A stretch of DNA of 64,000 nt from Vibrio metoecus (GTDB lineage: Bacteria > Pseudomonadota > Gammaproteobacteria > Enterobacterales > Vibrionaceae), in contig NZ_JJMN01000031.1 of the NCBI RefSeq assembly GCF_000696385.1, positions 1 to 64,000 of the forward strand, read 5' to 3'. The position numbers were made by a program, and so were the translations under genes. The notes beneath the pieces were generated by a model, which saw nothing but the letters and a program-made list of their open reading frames with translations, made no database searches and was not told the origin of the DNA. Positions 1-8,943 of this stretch are shown in pieces. Numbering within the stretch: the first letter of the stretch is position 1; each line of letters begins with the position of its first letter.

Positions 1-290
1 TATTGGGAAAACTCTAAAACCGTGGCTAATTTTAGTTGACCACTACAAGTGCAGTAAATCGGCTGCTTAAAGCCCGCCGCCAATAACCAAGGCAAACGGC
101 CAATATGGTCAATGTGCGCATGGGTAAGCACCAATCCATTGAGATGGTTAATAGTAAAATCAACCTCTAGCGGGCGTTCATCCATCCCCTGAAACAAACC
201 GCAATCAATCAGCAGCGCTTGCCCATCAGCTCGCAATTCATGGCATGAACCCGTGACACTCGCCTTCCCTCCGTGATGAACCACTTCCAT
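1..290 (-). CDS. rjg: Rjg, metallo-beta-lactamase-fold RNA-processing-like protein (5' part; truncated by window edge)
   Basis: Only the first ~96 residues lie in the window. Translation from the ATG at 290 (AGGAG about 11 bases upstream) gives the metallo-beta-lactamase signature T-H-A-H-I-D-H at residues 56-62, typical of the beta-CASP/mRNA 3'-end-processing-like branch of the superfamily. The N-terminus (MEVVHHGGKASVTGSCHEL) resembles the family start. In V. cholerae rjg is the 'right junction gene' of the O-antigen locus, and here it sits just beyond the last polysaccharide gene, separated from it by a terminator. Predicted to be a cytoplasmic metal-dependent nuclease-like protein; its actual substrate is not evident. 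The family is clear from the sequence; the symbol rests on motif plus position. Confidence 0.85.
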   Translation of the reverse strand, partial: MEVVHHGGKASVTGSCHELRADGQALLIDCGLFQGMDERPLEVDFTINHLNGLVLTHAHIDHIGRLPWLLAAGFKQPIYCTCSGQLKLATVLEFSQ

Positions 291-366
291 GTTGTTTTCC
301 ACTCCTGAGTACATTAATCAACCGATGGGATCATACCGATTTCGCACAAGCATGAATCGAAAGGAT

Positions 367-391
367 AAAAAAACCGCGGTAGAGACCGCGG
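367..391 (-). terminator. Rho-independent terminator at the end of the O-antigen operon
   Basis: A perfect GC-rich stem (CCGCGGT/ACCGCGG with a short AGAG-type loop, 374-391) is followed on the minus strand by seven T. It lies just after the stop codon of the last polysaccharide gene (415) and before the rjg start, so it would end the long minus-strand transcript. Confidence 0.85.
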
Positions 392-414
392 CTTTTAAAC
401 TTAAATTGACACCA

Positions 415-2355
415 TTAATGCACGAGCTGTTTTTCAAGCTGAGTTTGGTTGTCTTGCGTACGCTGCCAGACTAAGTCACCAATGCCATCCGTCGGATTAA
501 AATCGGTCGGCGCTTCAAGCAATAGCTCACGGATACGCTCATGGTTAAACGCATGACAAGCTTTGTCTAGCTCGTTAAGATGCTGTTCAAATTCAGTTAA
601 AGGTAAATAACGTTCATTGGCTGTCATGATCCGCTCATGAGCGGTATTTCCAACGTTATCGCCAATCAGCAGCTCTTCATACAGCTTCTCACCGGGCCTT
701 AATCCTGTGAACTCGATAGCAATATCCCCATAAGGATGCTGCTCATCTTTCACTTCCAGACCAGAAAGCTGAATAAGGTTAACCGCGAGATCAGTGATGC
801 GCACTGGCTCACCCATATCAAGCACAAACACATCCCCACCTTTACCCATAGCCCCGGCTTGGATCACCAGCTGCGCCGCTTCAGGGATGGTCATAAAGTA
901 ACGAATAATATCTGGGTGCGTCACTGTAATTGGTCCGCCAGCCTCAATTTGACGTTTAAACAGCGGAACCACAGAACCTGATGACCCCAGAACATTACCA
1001 AAACGCACCATACAAAAGCGGGTCCCTTTGGCCTTACGGTTCTCTTGTTCCGCAAGCGCTTGCAAACCCAGTTCGGCCATACGCTTGGTGGTTCCCATGA
1101 CATTGGTCGGGCGCACCGCTTTATCAGTGGAGATCAAAACAAACGATTCAACACCTGCTTCAATCGCCGCCTGCGCGGCGTAATAAGTGCCAAAAACGTT
1201 ATTGCGTACCCCTTCAACGACATTGTATTCAACAAGAGGTACATGTTTATAAGCAGCAGCATGATACACAGTTTGAACCTTGAAGCTTTTCATCGTTACC
1301 ACAAGGCGATTAATTCTCTGTACCGACCCCAGTAGAGGGATTATTTCGACGTGCAGCCCCTCGGCTTCCATCAGTTGTTTGAGTTCTCTATCGATTTGGT
1401 ATAACCCAAACTCAGAAAGCTCAAACAACACTAGTGCTTTAGGTTTTTGCCACACAATTTGCCGACAGAGTTCAGAACCGATAGAACCGCCTGCACCTGT
1501 CACCATAACAACTTTATCTAAAATATTGGCTTGCATTAAACAGGGTTGAGGTATCACCGGATCGCGCCCTAATAAGTCTTCAATCGCCACATCTTTCAGC
1601 TGATCGATCGATGCCTTACCCTCAACGATATCCTTCATATCTGGAACCGTAAGTACTTCAGCAGACAAATCCATCAATGACTCGAGGATTTTCTTTCTCC
1701 GTGCACGTGAAGCACTCGGTACGGCAAGTAGCACTTGGGTAACATCGTACTTATCAACGAGGTAAGCAGCTCGGCTAATATCATAAACTTGCAAACCCAT
1801 GATTACGGTATTTTCAAGGGTTTTATCTTGATCGATAAACCCAACCACTTTGTAGTTTTCTGAGTTACGTAAAGCTATCGCTAGTTGACGCCCAGCAGAG
1901 CCAGCACCATAAATCAGCACGACTTTACGACCTTTGCCATTGAGTCCAGAAACCAATACACGCACAATTAGACGCGATCCACCACATAACAGGCACAGAA
2001 AGGTGCCATAGATGATAGGTAAAGAACGAGGCACTGGTGCATTAAAATAAAAAGCGGCAATAGCAACTGATGCTGTAGAGATTAGGGTACCAATACTCAC
2101 CACGGCAAGAGCATGGAAAGTGAGGTAACGTAAGATAGCTCGATACAAGCCTAGTCGTGCAAATGCGAAAAGCGTTACTAACACCACACTACTAAGCAGA
2201 TACGGAATCGTTTCAGATTGAATAAATTGAATATTGCCTATACGGACCCAATAAGCACAATAGAACGAGAATAAGATGAACAAAGTATCAACCACAACAC
2301 TAATGATACGTTTATTCGTCCGAGATAAACTCCAGATAAAATTCAGCCTAGCCAT
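415..2355 (-). CDS. WbpM/FlaA1-family membrane NDP-sugar 4,6-dehydratase
   Basis: A 646-residue protein with several hydrophobic segments in the first ~130 residues, a first Rossmann region with GAGSAG at 150-155, and a second, catalytic SDR domain with TGAGGSIG at 286-293 and the STDK...M...K region at 409-424 characteristic of WbpM/CapD/WbfY-type enzymes. Family members convert UDP-GlcNAc to UDP-4-keto-6-deoxy-GlcNAc, the precursor of QuiNAc or FucNAc. Length and domain order match the large membrane-bound subgroup. It is the last gene of the minus-strand cluster, 29 bases after the sugar transferase. With its two upstream neighbours (transferase and SDR reductase) it resembles the trio that makes and loads UDP-QuiNAc in other O-antigen systems; the final sugar is inferred. 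Confidence 0.9.
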   Translation of the reverse strand: MARLNFIWSLSRTNKRIISVVVDTLFILFSFYCAYWVRIGNIQFIQSETIPYLLSSVVLVTLFAFARLGLYRAILRYLTFHALAVVSIGTLISTASVAIAAFYFNAPVPRSLPIIYGTFLCLLCGGSRLIVRVLVSGLNGKGRKVVLIYGAGSAGRQLAIALRNSENYKVVGFIDQDKTLENTVIMGLQVYDISRAAYLVDKYDVTQVLLAVPSASRARRKKILESLMDLSAEVLTVPDMKDIVEGKASIDQLKDVAIEDLLGRDPVIPQPCLMQANILDKVVMVTGAGGSIGSELCRQIVWQKPKALVLFELSEFGLYQIDRELKQLMEAEGLHVEIIPLLGSVQRINRLVVTMKSFKVQTVYHAAAYKHVPLVEYNVVEGVRNNVFGTYYAAQAAIEAGVESFVLISTDKAVRPTNVMGTTKRMAELGLQALAEQENRKAKGTRFCMVRFGNVLGSSGSVVPLFKRQIEAGGPITVTHPDIIRYFMTIPEAAQLVIQAGAMGKGGDVFVLDMGEPVRITDLAVNLIQLSGLEVKDEQHPYGDIAIEFTGLRPGEKLYEELLIGDNVGNTAHERIMTANERYLPLTEFEQHLNELDKACHAFNHERIRELLLEAPTDFNPTDGIGDLVWQRTQDNQTQLEKQLVH

Positions 2356-2384
2356 AATAATTGCTTCACACTTAGATAATTGGT

Positions 2385-2939
2385 CTATTGTTTACTTACT
2401 GCGTCACCAGCACCACTCCCCATCACTGTTTTGAGGATATAAACAAAGTAGTTCTTTAAGGTCAGGGTCTCAATCATCTTTTTGTCAGTTTGAGCTAGGA
2501 GTTTCGGAGTCGACATATCAATATTTTGAATTTGAGCCAGTCCAGTGATCCCAGGAAGGACATCGTAAACTCCTAAAGCATCACGTTCGGCAATCAACTC
2601 ATCTTGGTTAAAAAGGTTTGGCCGCGGTCCTACTAAACTCATTTCACCTTTCAAAACGTTAATGAGTTGGGGCAATTCGTCAAGCTTAGTTTTACGCAAA
2701 AAAGTTCCTAGCTTAGTAATGGAGCTCGCACTCGCCAGATGAGAAGCCACTGACTGAGTATTAACCGACATAGTACGAAACTTAACTAACCTAAATGGTT
2801 TTTTGTTACGCCCAACACGCTCTTGAATGAAAATCGGAGAGCCGGTATCGAACAAGCCAATAATTGTGACAACGAGCAAAACCGGCCACAAAAGAAGCAA
2901 GCCCCAAAAGGCCGCGAGAAAATCAATTAGACGAATCAT
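2385..2939 (-). CDS. Initiating sugar-1-phosphate transferase, small PglC-like type
   Basis: A 184-residue bacterial sugar transferase with one N-terminal membrane segment (about residues 10-30), then the family motifs KFRTM (53-57), DELPQL (87-92) and SLVGPRP (101-107). The short length indicates the minimal PglC/WbaP-C catalytic core without the extra membrane helices of WcaJ/WbaP. It should transfer a sugar phosphate to undecaprenyl phosphate at the inner face of the cytoplasmic membrane, starting each O-unit. It lies 3 bases downstream of the SDR gene and 29 bases upstream of the WbpM-like gene, which suggests the loaded sugar is their product, probably QuiNAc or a related UDP-6-deoxy-HexNAc. 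The specificity is inference. Confidence 0.88.
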   Translation of the reverse strand: MIRLIDFLAAFWGLLLLWPVLLVVTIIGLFDTGSPIFIQERVGRNKKPFRLVKFRTMSVNTQSVASHLASASSITKLGTFLRKTKLDELPQLINVLKGEMSLVGPRPNLFNQDELIAERDALGVYDVLPGITGLAQIQNIDMSTPKLLAQTDKKMIETLTLKNYFVYILKTVMGSGAGDAVSKQ

Positions 2940-2942
2940 TGG

Positions 2943-3854
2943 TTACTTATCCGTATGTTTTAAGAGAGCCATCGATTGCTCCATCGTGTATGGTGGGGTC
3001 CAACCCAATACTTCTTTAATGTTGGAAGAATCGACCTCTAAGTTGCCGTAAAGTTGTTCAATCATGTCCGACTTACCAACCAACCTCCCAGCCAAGCGCA
3101 TTAAAGCTACCGGAACTGGTAATTGGAAAACCTGTTTACCTAGCCCTTTAGCAATTACGTTAGTAAATTGCTTAATGGACACCGTCTCATTATCACTCGC
3201 CAAAAAGGTATGGCCAGCCGCTTTGGGGTGCGTTGCACAAGTAATAAGAAGATCAGCAAGATTTTGGACAGAAATAAAGTCACGTCGGTTGTTTGCTAAA
3301 CCAAACGGAAGAACAGGAAGTTTTTTTACTAGCTTAGTCAGCATGCCAAAGTTGCCGGGAGCATTAGGACCGTAGACTAGTGTAGGCCTGACAATAACTA
3401 CCTCAAGTCCTGTGTCCTCGGCAATTTGTTTCAAACCTAATTCGGCTTCATATTTAGAACTGGTATAATCATTGTGAGGGTTTTCAGTAGCATTTTCCGA
3501 AAAAGGAGTTTCTTTAGTAGCAGTACCATTAACACCAATTGAGCTAACAAAAACAAACTTCGTCACACCTGAAAGAGCCGCTTGCCTAGCTAGATTGAGA
3601 GTACCATTACAATTAACGCTTTCATATTCATTGATAGTGTGATGTTTTGAATGTGCCAAGGCTGCTAAATGTATAATAGAAGTAATTCCATCAAATGCAT
3701 TAGACCAATCAGTCTTATCATTAAACGAATCGATACAATAAATAGATTTATCTAATAAATGCGAACTCTTTCTTACCACAACTCGACTAACATCAACATG
3801 ATTAGCCAAATATTTTCCAATAAATCCGCCGCCACCAGTTAATAATATACTCAT
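2943..3854 (-). CDS. NAD-dependent epimerase/reductase of the extended SDR family (WbpV/WreQ-like)
   Basis: About 303 residues from the ATG at 3854, chosen because an AGTAGG-type ribosome site lies ~9 bases upstream; an ATG at 3872 would add six residues. The start carries the Rossmann glycine motif TGGGGFIG and the middle carries the catalytic Y-T-S-S-K. UDP-sugar 4-epimerases are usually a little longer; this length and its position between a PglC-like transferase and glycosyltransferases fit the WbpV/WreQ group, which reduces UDP-4-keto-6-deoxy-GlcNAc to UDP-QuiNAc. A 4-epimerase role cannot be excluded by eye. Cytoplasmic, part of the O-antigen sugar supply. Confidence 0.82.
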   Translation of the reverse strand: MSILLTGGGGFIGKYLANHVDVSRVVVRKSSHLLDKSIYCIDSFNDKTDWSNAFDGITSIIHLAALAHSKHHTINEYESVNCNGTLNLARQAALSGVTKFVFVSSIGVNGTATKETPFSENATENPHNDYTSSKYEAELGLKQIAEDTGLEVVIVRPTLVYGPNAPGNFGMLTKLVKKLPVLPFGLANNRRDFISVQNLADLLITCATHPKAAGHTFLASDNETVSIKQFTNVIAKGLGKQVFQLPVPVALMRLAGRLVGKSDMIEQLYGNLEVDSSNIKEVLGWTPPYTMEQSMALLKHTDK

Positions 3855-3894
3855 AAATTGACGCCTACTCATCTAGAAAATATACATTAAAATA

Positions 3895-4719
3895 CTATTT
3901 ACCGCGAGCTCTGAAATCAAAACGATGTAATAAGGTTGTAAATTTCATTTGCAAATTTACAGGCATTAAAGATCGAAAAAATGGAATAAAACATATAATA
4001 GCTTTTATCATGCCAAGGTTGCAAGATAGGCACCCATTAAAACCAATGAATGCTTGTTTCAAAGCTAAGCTTGGAGATTGTTTTTTCAGTGTATGTCGCC
4101 CAAATCGATATTTAATGAGTTTATCCTCTAAATTTGCAAGTTTCAGCCCGTTCTTAGCAGCTCTAAACCATAGTTCATAGTCTTGACGTCTCCTAAGCTC
4201 TGGATTATAAGAGCCAATAGAGTCTATGCTTGCCTTTTTAAACATTACACTAGGATGAATAAATGGGTTACACCATAAACTATCAATAATTGCATTGTGC
4301 GTAGAAGGGTTAACTCGCTCACCTATATGCTCACCAGAAAAATCAATCACGAACGCAGCAGAACCAAGAATATCTACGTCGTAACTATCAAAATAGTTTT
4401 CTTGTTTTTCCAAACGATCTTTCATACAGATGTCATCAGTATCCATACGCGCAATCAAATTTCCTTTACAAAATTTCAATCCTTCATTCAACGCAGCCCC
4501 CAATCCAAGACTGTTAGGTAGATAGATAATCTCAATAGGAAGGGTGTTTTTATATTCATTTAAAATAACTGCCAGATCAAAACCAATATTACCATCAACA
4601 ACAATGATGATCTCATCAGCAGGTCTAGATTGCACCTTCAAACTATTCAGACACATTACAAGGAAACTGGGAGACTCCTTTTCATATAAAGACATAAGTA
4701 CAGATATGGTATTTTTCAT
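3895..4719 (-). CDS. Family 2 (GT-A) glycosyltransferase
   Basis: A 274-residue protein opening with the GT2 pattern (SVLMSLYEKESP), followed by the metal-binding aspartates in ARMDTDD near residue 93 and an RRRQDYELWFRA region with the likely catalytic acid. It is similar to WbbL/WfgS-type O-antigen transferases that add a sugar from an NDP-donor on the cytoplasmic side. Base composition is AT-rich like the rest of the cluster core. It begins 2 bases after the preceding GT4 gene, so the two are probably co-translated. Donor and acceptor cannot be predicted. Confidence 0.85.
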   Translation of the reverse strand: MKNTISVLMSLYEKESPSFLVMCLNSLKVQSRPADEIIIVVDGNIGFDLAVILNEYKNTLPIEIIYLPNSLGLGAALNEGLKFCKGNLIARMDTDDICMKDRLEKQENYFDSYDVDILGSAAFVIDFSGEHIGERVNPSTHNAIIDSLWCNPFIHPSVMFKKASIDSIGSYNPELRRRQDYELWFRAAKNGLKLANLEDKLIKYRFGRHTLKKQSPSLALKQAFIGFNGCLSCNLGMIKAIICFIPFFRSLMPVNLQMKFTTLLHRFDFRARGK

Positions 4720-4721
4720 AT

Positions 4722-5870
4722 TTATTTAAAAATCAATTTACAATAATTATTTTGATACTCTTTCGACATAATCTTAGAGCTAAACCCTGAAACAGCAAGT
4801 TTTCTAGATTGAGAAGAAAGCATAGATAGATCATCATTGTAAATAGACGATAGTGCATAAATAAAGCTTTGTATTGAACCAAGATTATATAGGTAACCAA
4901 CTTTATCTTCGAGATATTGCATAATCTGCATATGAGGTTGTATATCAGAAAGCACACACGGAAGACCTGAGGACAATGCTTCTAAAACTGAATTTGGCAA
5001 ACCTTCAGATACAGAGCAAGATACGTAATAATCAGACAGTTGAAGAAGTTCAGATACTCTATCACTTCTCCCTAAAAAAATGATAGATTTTTCATCTTTA
5101 TATTTTTCCACTAAGAATTCTTTCAATTCACCATCACCAACCAAAAGCAGTATAGCGTCTTTTAACGAGGACTTAATGAATCCTTCAATAAGAAACTGAG
5201 GAGATTTACGAGAAGAAAGATGTCCAGTTGAAATAAATATTTTTTTATCTTTAGGAAAAGAAAAATGATCTCTCAATAATTCTTTATCTTTTTTTAAAGA
5301 TAATGGTTTATACCGTTCCGTGTCAACACCATTGTTTATGCATATGACATTATTCAATTTAAAACTATCTCTTAAATTTTTAGACACCGCATGTGAACAC
5401 ACCAACAACCATATCGGATATTTTTCATGATTGAAATATAGTTTTTTAACCATTAGCTTTCCCAATACTACCCCATAAGTCATGGGATAGTCATCCTGAG
5501 GAATATTTCTTACCGTACATAGCTGTCTACATGAAAGGTTTTTATCTGAACTCAAAATCGATCTAACCAATATATCCGAACGATAACCTTGAGTATGAAT
5601 AACATCAGGGGATAAATTAGATATAATTGCTTTTAAATTTCTCTTTATATATGGAAGCCCCATAAGTCTATGTGAGTTAATTGATACAACATCTATACCA
5701 AAGCTCTTAAATTTATTAATAAAAGACTCTTTTCCTTCTTTCGAAAGAGTGACTACTATTGGATGAAAACTAGAATAATCGAGGTTGCTTACTATATTAA
5801 ATAACTGATTATTTGGCCCACAAACCTTAAGAGTGCTTACAACATAAATAACTTTTATTTTTTTCATCAA
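4722..5870 (-). CDS. Family 4 (GT-B) glycosyltransferase
   Basis: 382 residues. The N-terminal acceptor half begins KVIYVVSTLKVCGPNNQL; the C-terminal half has the GT4 donor-site pattern STGHLSSRKSPQFL and the E-x7-E region SEGLPNSVLEALSSGLP. This is the usual retaining GT-B fold of O-antigen and capsule assembly. The start overlaps the stop of the upstream wzy gene by 4 bases (ATGA-type). Codon use is AT-rich, as in its neighbours. Its substrate is unknown; it should be one of the four transferases that build the repeat unit. Confidence 0.88.
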   Translation of the reverse strand: MMKKIKVIYVVSTLKVCGPNNQLFNIVSNLDYSSFHPIVVTLSKEGKESFINKFKSFGIDVVSINSHRLMGLPYIKRNLKAIISNLSPDVIHTQGYRSDILVRSILSSDKNLSCRQLCTVRNIPQDDYPMTYGVVLGKLMVKKLYFNHEKYPIWLLVCSHAVSKNLRDSFKLNNVICINNGVDTERYKPLSLKKDKELLRDHFSFPKDKKIFISTGHLSSRKSPQFLIEGFIKSSLKDAILLLVGDGELKEFLVEKYKDEKSIIFLGRSDRVSELLQLSDYYVSCSVSEGLPNSVLEALSSGLPCVLSDIQPHMQIMQYLEDKVGYLYNLGSIQSFIYALSSIYNDDLSMLSSQSRKLAVSGFSSKIMSKEYQNNYCKLIFK

Positions 5871-6973
5871 AAAATACCGAGTGAAATATAATATGGATGA
5901 CGGCCATCTTTTATAAACAAATTAATATACAACATTAAAAACGCATAAAACACTGTAATTAATGCTGGGGTTAACTTCTGCTTGAAAATAGAAATCAACA
6001 TTGGGATTAATATAACTTCCGTTATAGTGAATATAGTTGCAACTCTAGCAGATAACACACCAAACTCTGAGAATGCAATACGCCAAAAGACCCCAAAGGC
6101 AAAAAATGTAAAGCAAATTCTAAACTTGTCATATTTACTAGATAATACATCCCAAAAAGAGTATAACAATAGAAAAATAACCATATTCTTTATATTGGTA
6201 ATATCAAGCAAACCAACCGAATTTACATATTTTTCCGTAGTTGAATAGCTAGATATTTTAGTTGAAATAACACCAAGAAAATTAATATTACTTATCAGGA
6301 AATGTAAAAAACCACTTATTGAAAGAAAGACTGAAATAAGAAGCCCATAAAAATGAAGCTTCCGATATTGCGATATACGAGAAAAAACAAAAGTGACAAA
6401 ATAAACAAGCCCAACCATATGGAAAAGCGATGCTAATAAGATTAAAATAAATGTGTGTATTTTTTTTCTTTTGTAAATAAAAGATATTAGCGCCAACCCA
6501 ATAGCACATGTTATTGCAGAACGAATCTGATTTATATCACGATAATAAGAAATTGAGAAGAAAAAAACAATAGCAAGGACAATAAAGTAGTAAGGGGATA
6601 ATTTATAATAATAATAGCAAGCTATTGTAACAGATAAAAATGCCACAGGAAAAAACAATGCCACAGGTTCAGATGATATACTTCTAAATATTGAACCAAA
6701 AAAAACATATCCGGGCTCCATCCAAATTTTTTCAAAGCTATAGCTAAACTCTCCATATATCCACTCTGAAAAATTTGGAACTGATAAGAACATGTTATAA
6801 TAGTTCTCATCGTCCGAACCAACACCTACAGCTCTAGCTCCTGCGAAAAAAACCAATAGCAGTGTTGAATATAAAAAGAACAAATCGATAATTGATTTAT
6901 ATTTATCTTTACATGCAATCTCAATAAGAGCAAAAATTGAAAAAAAAACAAATATAGCGACATATGGATACAT
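5867..6973 (-). CDS. wzy: O-antigen/capsule polymerase, EpsG family (Wzy)
   Basis: A very hydrophobic 368-residue protein with roughly ten or more membrane segments. It shows the EpsG landmarks: an early acidic G-S-D-D-E-N-Y-Y-N-M loop, the YRDINQIRSAI stretch and a membrane-embedded LFHMVGLVYF motif with a conserved His. EpsG-type proteins polymerise lipid-linked repeat units on the periplasmic side. As the only polymerase-like gene in a locus with wzx and wzz, the Wzy role is well supported by context. Sequence of Wzy proteins is poorly conserved, so the symbol rests on topology, motifs and position. Confidence 0.85.
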   Translation of the reverse strand: MYPYVAIFVFFSIFALIEIACKDKYKSIIDLFFLYSTLLLVFFAGARAVGVGSDDENYYNMFLSVPNFSEWIYGEFSYSFEKIWMEPGYVFFGSIFRSISSEPVALFFPVAFLSVTIACYYYYKLSPYYFIVLAIVFFFSISYYRDINQIRSAITCAIGLALISFIYKRKKIHTFILILLASLFHMVGLVYFVTFVFSRISQYRKLHFYGLLISVFLSISGFLHFLISNINFLGVISTKISSYSTTEKYVNSVGLLDITNIKNMVIFLLLYSFWDVLSSKYDKFRICFTFFAFGVFWRIAFSEFGVLSARVATIFTITEVILIPMLISIFKQKLTPALITVFYAFLMLYINLFIKDGRHPYYISLGIF

Positions 6974-6985
6974 AAATCCTACTCA

Positions 6986-8056
6986 TCAATCCTGCGAATT
7001 CCAAATCTTAATATATTCTAAGGCAACCTTTCTATAATCATGAACTAATTCAACATATTCTCTTGACTGCTTACTTATTTCTCTAAGAGAATCCTTATCA
7101 TTAATAATTCTTTCAACTGCTTGAATAATACTTTCTTTATCGGGCGTAATATTAATTACAGGACTGGCATTTACATTAAAAACCTTCAATGATTCAGGTT
7201 CGGCCCCCCCTAAAACTACTTTCCCCATAGCCAAACTGTATACTGCATTTACACCAATTGAATAAGATGACGTTTGATCAATGATAACATTTGCATTCTG
7301 AAGAACTTTCAGATATTCATCTAAAGGCATTTTCCCAGCAATTACTGTATCAATCTTTCCTCTGTATTTAAGATTTAATTCATTAAAAGCATCCTCTACG
7401 TACTTGGTTCCTTTAAATCCATATCGATTTAGCCCGTGAAAAACCTTAAGAACCCCATTAAAATTATTCTCATGGAAAGCAATGTCATCAATATTCATAG
7501 GAATTGGTATGCATTGCTTCAAATTTTTCATATCAGAATAGCAAACAGAATATTCATACATAATTGGAATGATCCCATTTACTTTTGATGCAAACCATTT
7601 ATTAAAAGAAAAATAGTTCAACTTTTCATATTGATGTCGGCTCTTCTTATAATCGAATTTTAGATAATCATCGATAGGCGTGTATTTCATTTTTTCTCTT
7701 GCATACTTCAAATAGAAACTATCTGTACCAGCCGCAAGCAGATATGTTTTTTTATTATTTTTAATTATTCTATTTATGAGAAACCTGGTGAGAAATGGAA
7801 TATAAAATAGGCAGAATGGATTAATAAACTGAACAATATCATACTCTTTAAATTGGAACATTTTCGTGTATACATTAAACCGTCTCATTAAACCAGCCAG
7901 TGGCCACTGTAAATCGGAGTCAAGGCTTATGTCTGAATCAATTCTTTTCCAACCATCTCTCAATGATACAATTGTCACATCATGCCCTAATTCAACCAAG
8001 CCTTCTTTAAGGTTTTTATGCAAACCACTAAATTCGCCAACTAATAATATCTTCAT
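6986..8056 (-). CDS. Glycosyltransferase, GT4-like (GT-B fold)
   Basis: A 356-residue protein beginning MKILLVGEFSGLHKNLKEGL, a GT-B acceptor-domain start with an early His loop. The C-terminal half contains VFHGLNRYGFKGTKYV and INAD-like DQTSSYSIGVNAVYSLAMGK, which fits a donor-binding domain, although the E-x7-E motif is not obvious; several O-antigen glycosyltransferases diverge in this way. It follows the deacetylase-like gene by 2 bases and precedes wzy by 12 bases. AT-rich. A transferase role is likely from fold-like features and context; the sugar is unknown. Confidence 0.75.
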   Translation of the reverse strand: MKILLVGEFSGLHKNLKEGLVELGHDVTIVSLRDGWKRIDSDISLDSDLQWPLAGLMRRFNVYTKMFQFKEYDIVQFINPFCLFYIPFLTRFLINRIIKNNKKTYLLAAGTDSFYLKYAREKMKYTPIDDYLKFDYKKSRHQYEKLNYFSFNKWFASKVNGIIPIMYEYSVCYSDMKNLKQCIPIPMNIDDIAFHENNFNGVLKVFHGLNRYGFKGTKYVEDAFNELNLKYRGKIDTVIAGKMPLDEYLKVLQNANVIIDQTSSYSIGVNAVYSLAMGKVVLGGAEPESLKVFNVNASPVINITPDKESIIQAVERIINDKDSLREISKQSREYVELVHDYRKVALEYIKIWNSQD

Positions 8057-8058
8057 AT

Positions 8059-8940
8059 TTATGATAACTTTCTTGATAATTTATCCATAGAAATGAACTC
8101 GCTGTTCTTATATTCATTCCTTATATACTCAATGGTTGAAAAGAAACGTTTACGATATGACTCATCAGTAGACAAGGTAGTATAGTGGGTTGCAATACTA
8201 ATAAATCCATCCTGTTCCATTTTGCTTCTACACCTGTTCATATATGATAAACATGTATCATCAAGCCTAAATGTAGCACTCCTATAACAGATAACATTTG
8301 AAATGATAACTGGATTTAGTGTTAGCTTTCCACTCAGCAACCCCTGCAATGCACGTGGTTGCTTCATCAACAGGTGGACATATAGTAATATTTTTTTTAC
8401 CACACTGCTTTCATCTACAACACCTGATGTCAGCAACTTCAAGCATGATTTTTTTAAAAAAATTAAAGCATCTGCATCTATTCTATTGCTCGGTGGAACA
8501 AAAAAATTCAACTCGGTATCAAACAATCTTTCGAGATACCTTTTCCCCTCGATAACATTATAATAATTTACATGTTTATTTATAAACTCTGCACCATTAT
8601 CATAAAATCGATGGCTGTAACCATGTAAAGCTATCTCAAGCATACCCTCTCTAACTAGCGGTTTAATACTTTTCACTAAATCAATATTATCACCAAGTGG
8701 ATACAGTCTATTCATATTGGCAATATCGCTAGCAGACATTGCATATTCAAGTTCTTTAAGCTGTTTGAACTGTTGCTCTCTATTTCCATCAAGCTTATTC
8801 ATAATAAATGAATGCTCTGAAACAAAGGGGGTACAAGCCAATGTGATTGGGATTACACCAAGATATTCTTCATATGCAAGCTTTAACTCATTAAAGCTTG
8901 TAAAAAAATTACAATCATCGTCTCTTATATTAATGTACAT
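8059..8940 (-). CDS. NodB-like polysaccharide deacetylase-family protein
   Basis: 293 residues, not a glycosyltransferase. The features I can see are an RDDD at residues 6-9, HGYSH at 106-110, a PP at 149-150 after a hydrophobic strand, and an ATHYTTL with a His at 252. This order (Asp-Asp near the start, H-x3-H in the middle, late His) matches the metal site of carbohydrate esterase 4/DUF2334-type deacetylases. No signal peptide is present, so it would act in the cytoplasm on a sugar nucleotide or lipid-linked O-unit. It sits between two glycosyltransferase genes with 2-3 base gaps. Function as an O-unit deacetylase is inferred; the family match is moderate. Confidence 0.65.
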   Translation of the reverse strand: MYINIRDDDCNFFTSFNELKLAYEEYLGVIPITLACTPFVSEHSFIMNKLDGNREQQFKQLKELEYAMSASDIANMNRLYPLGDNIDLVKSIKPLVREGMLEIALHGYSHRFYDNGAEFINKHVNYYNVIEGKRYLERLFDTELNFFVPPSNRIDADALIFLKKSCLKLLTSGVVDESSVVKKILLYVHLLMKQPRALQGLLSGKLTLNPVIISNVICYRSATFRLDDTCLSYMNRCRSKMEQDGFISIATHYTTLSTDESYRKRFFSTIEYIRNEYKNSEFISMDKLSRKLS

Positions 8941-8943
8941 TAA

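Noticed and set aside
289..474. A 61-codon plus-strand frame spanning the terminator after the O-antigen operon
   Set aside because: It crosses a strong hairpin terminator and the end of the dehydratase gene; no motif.
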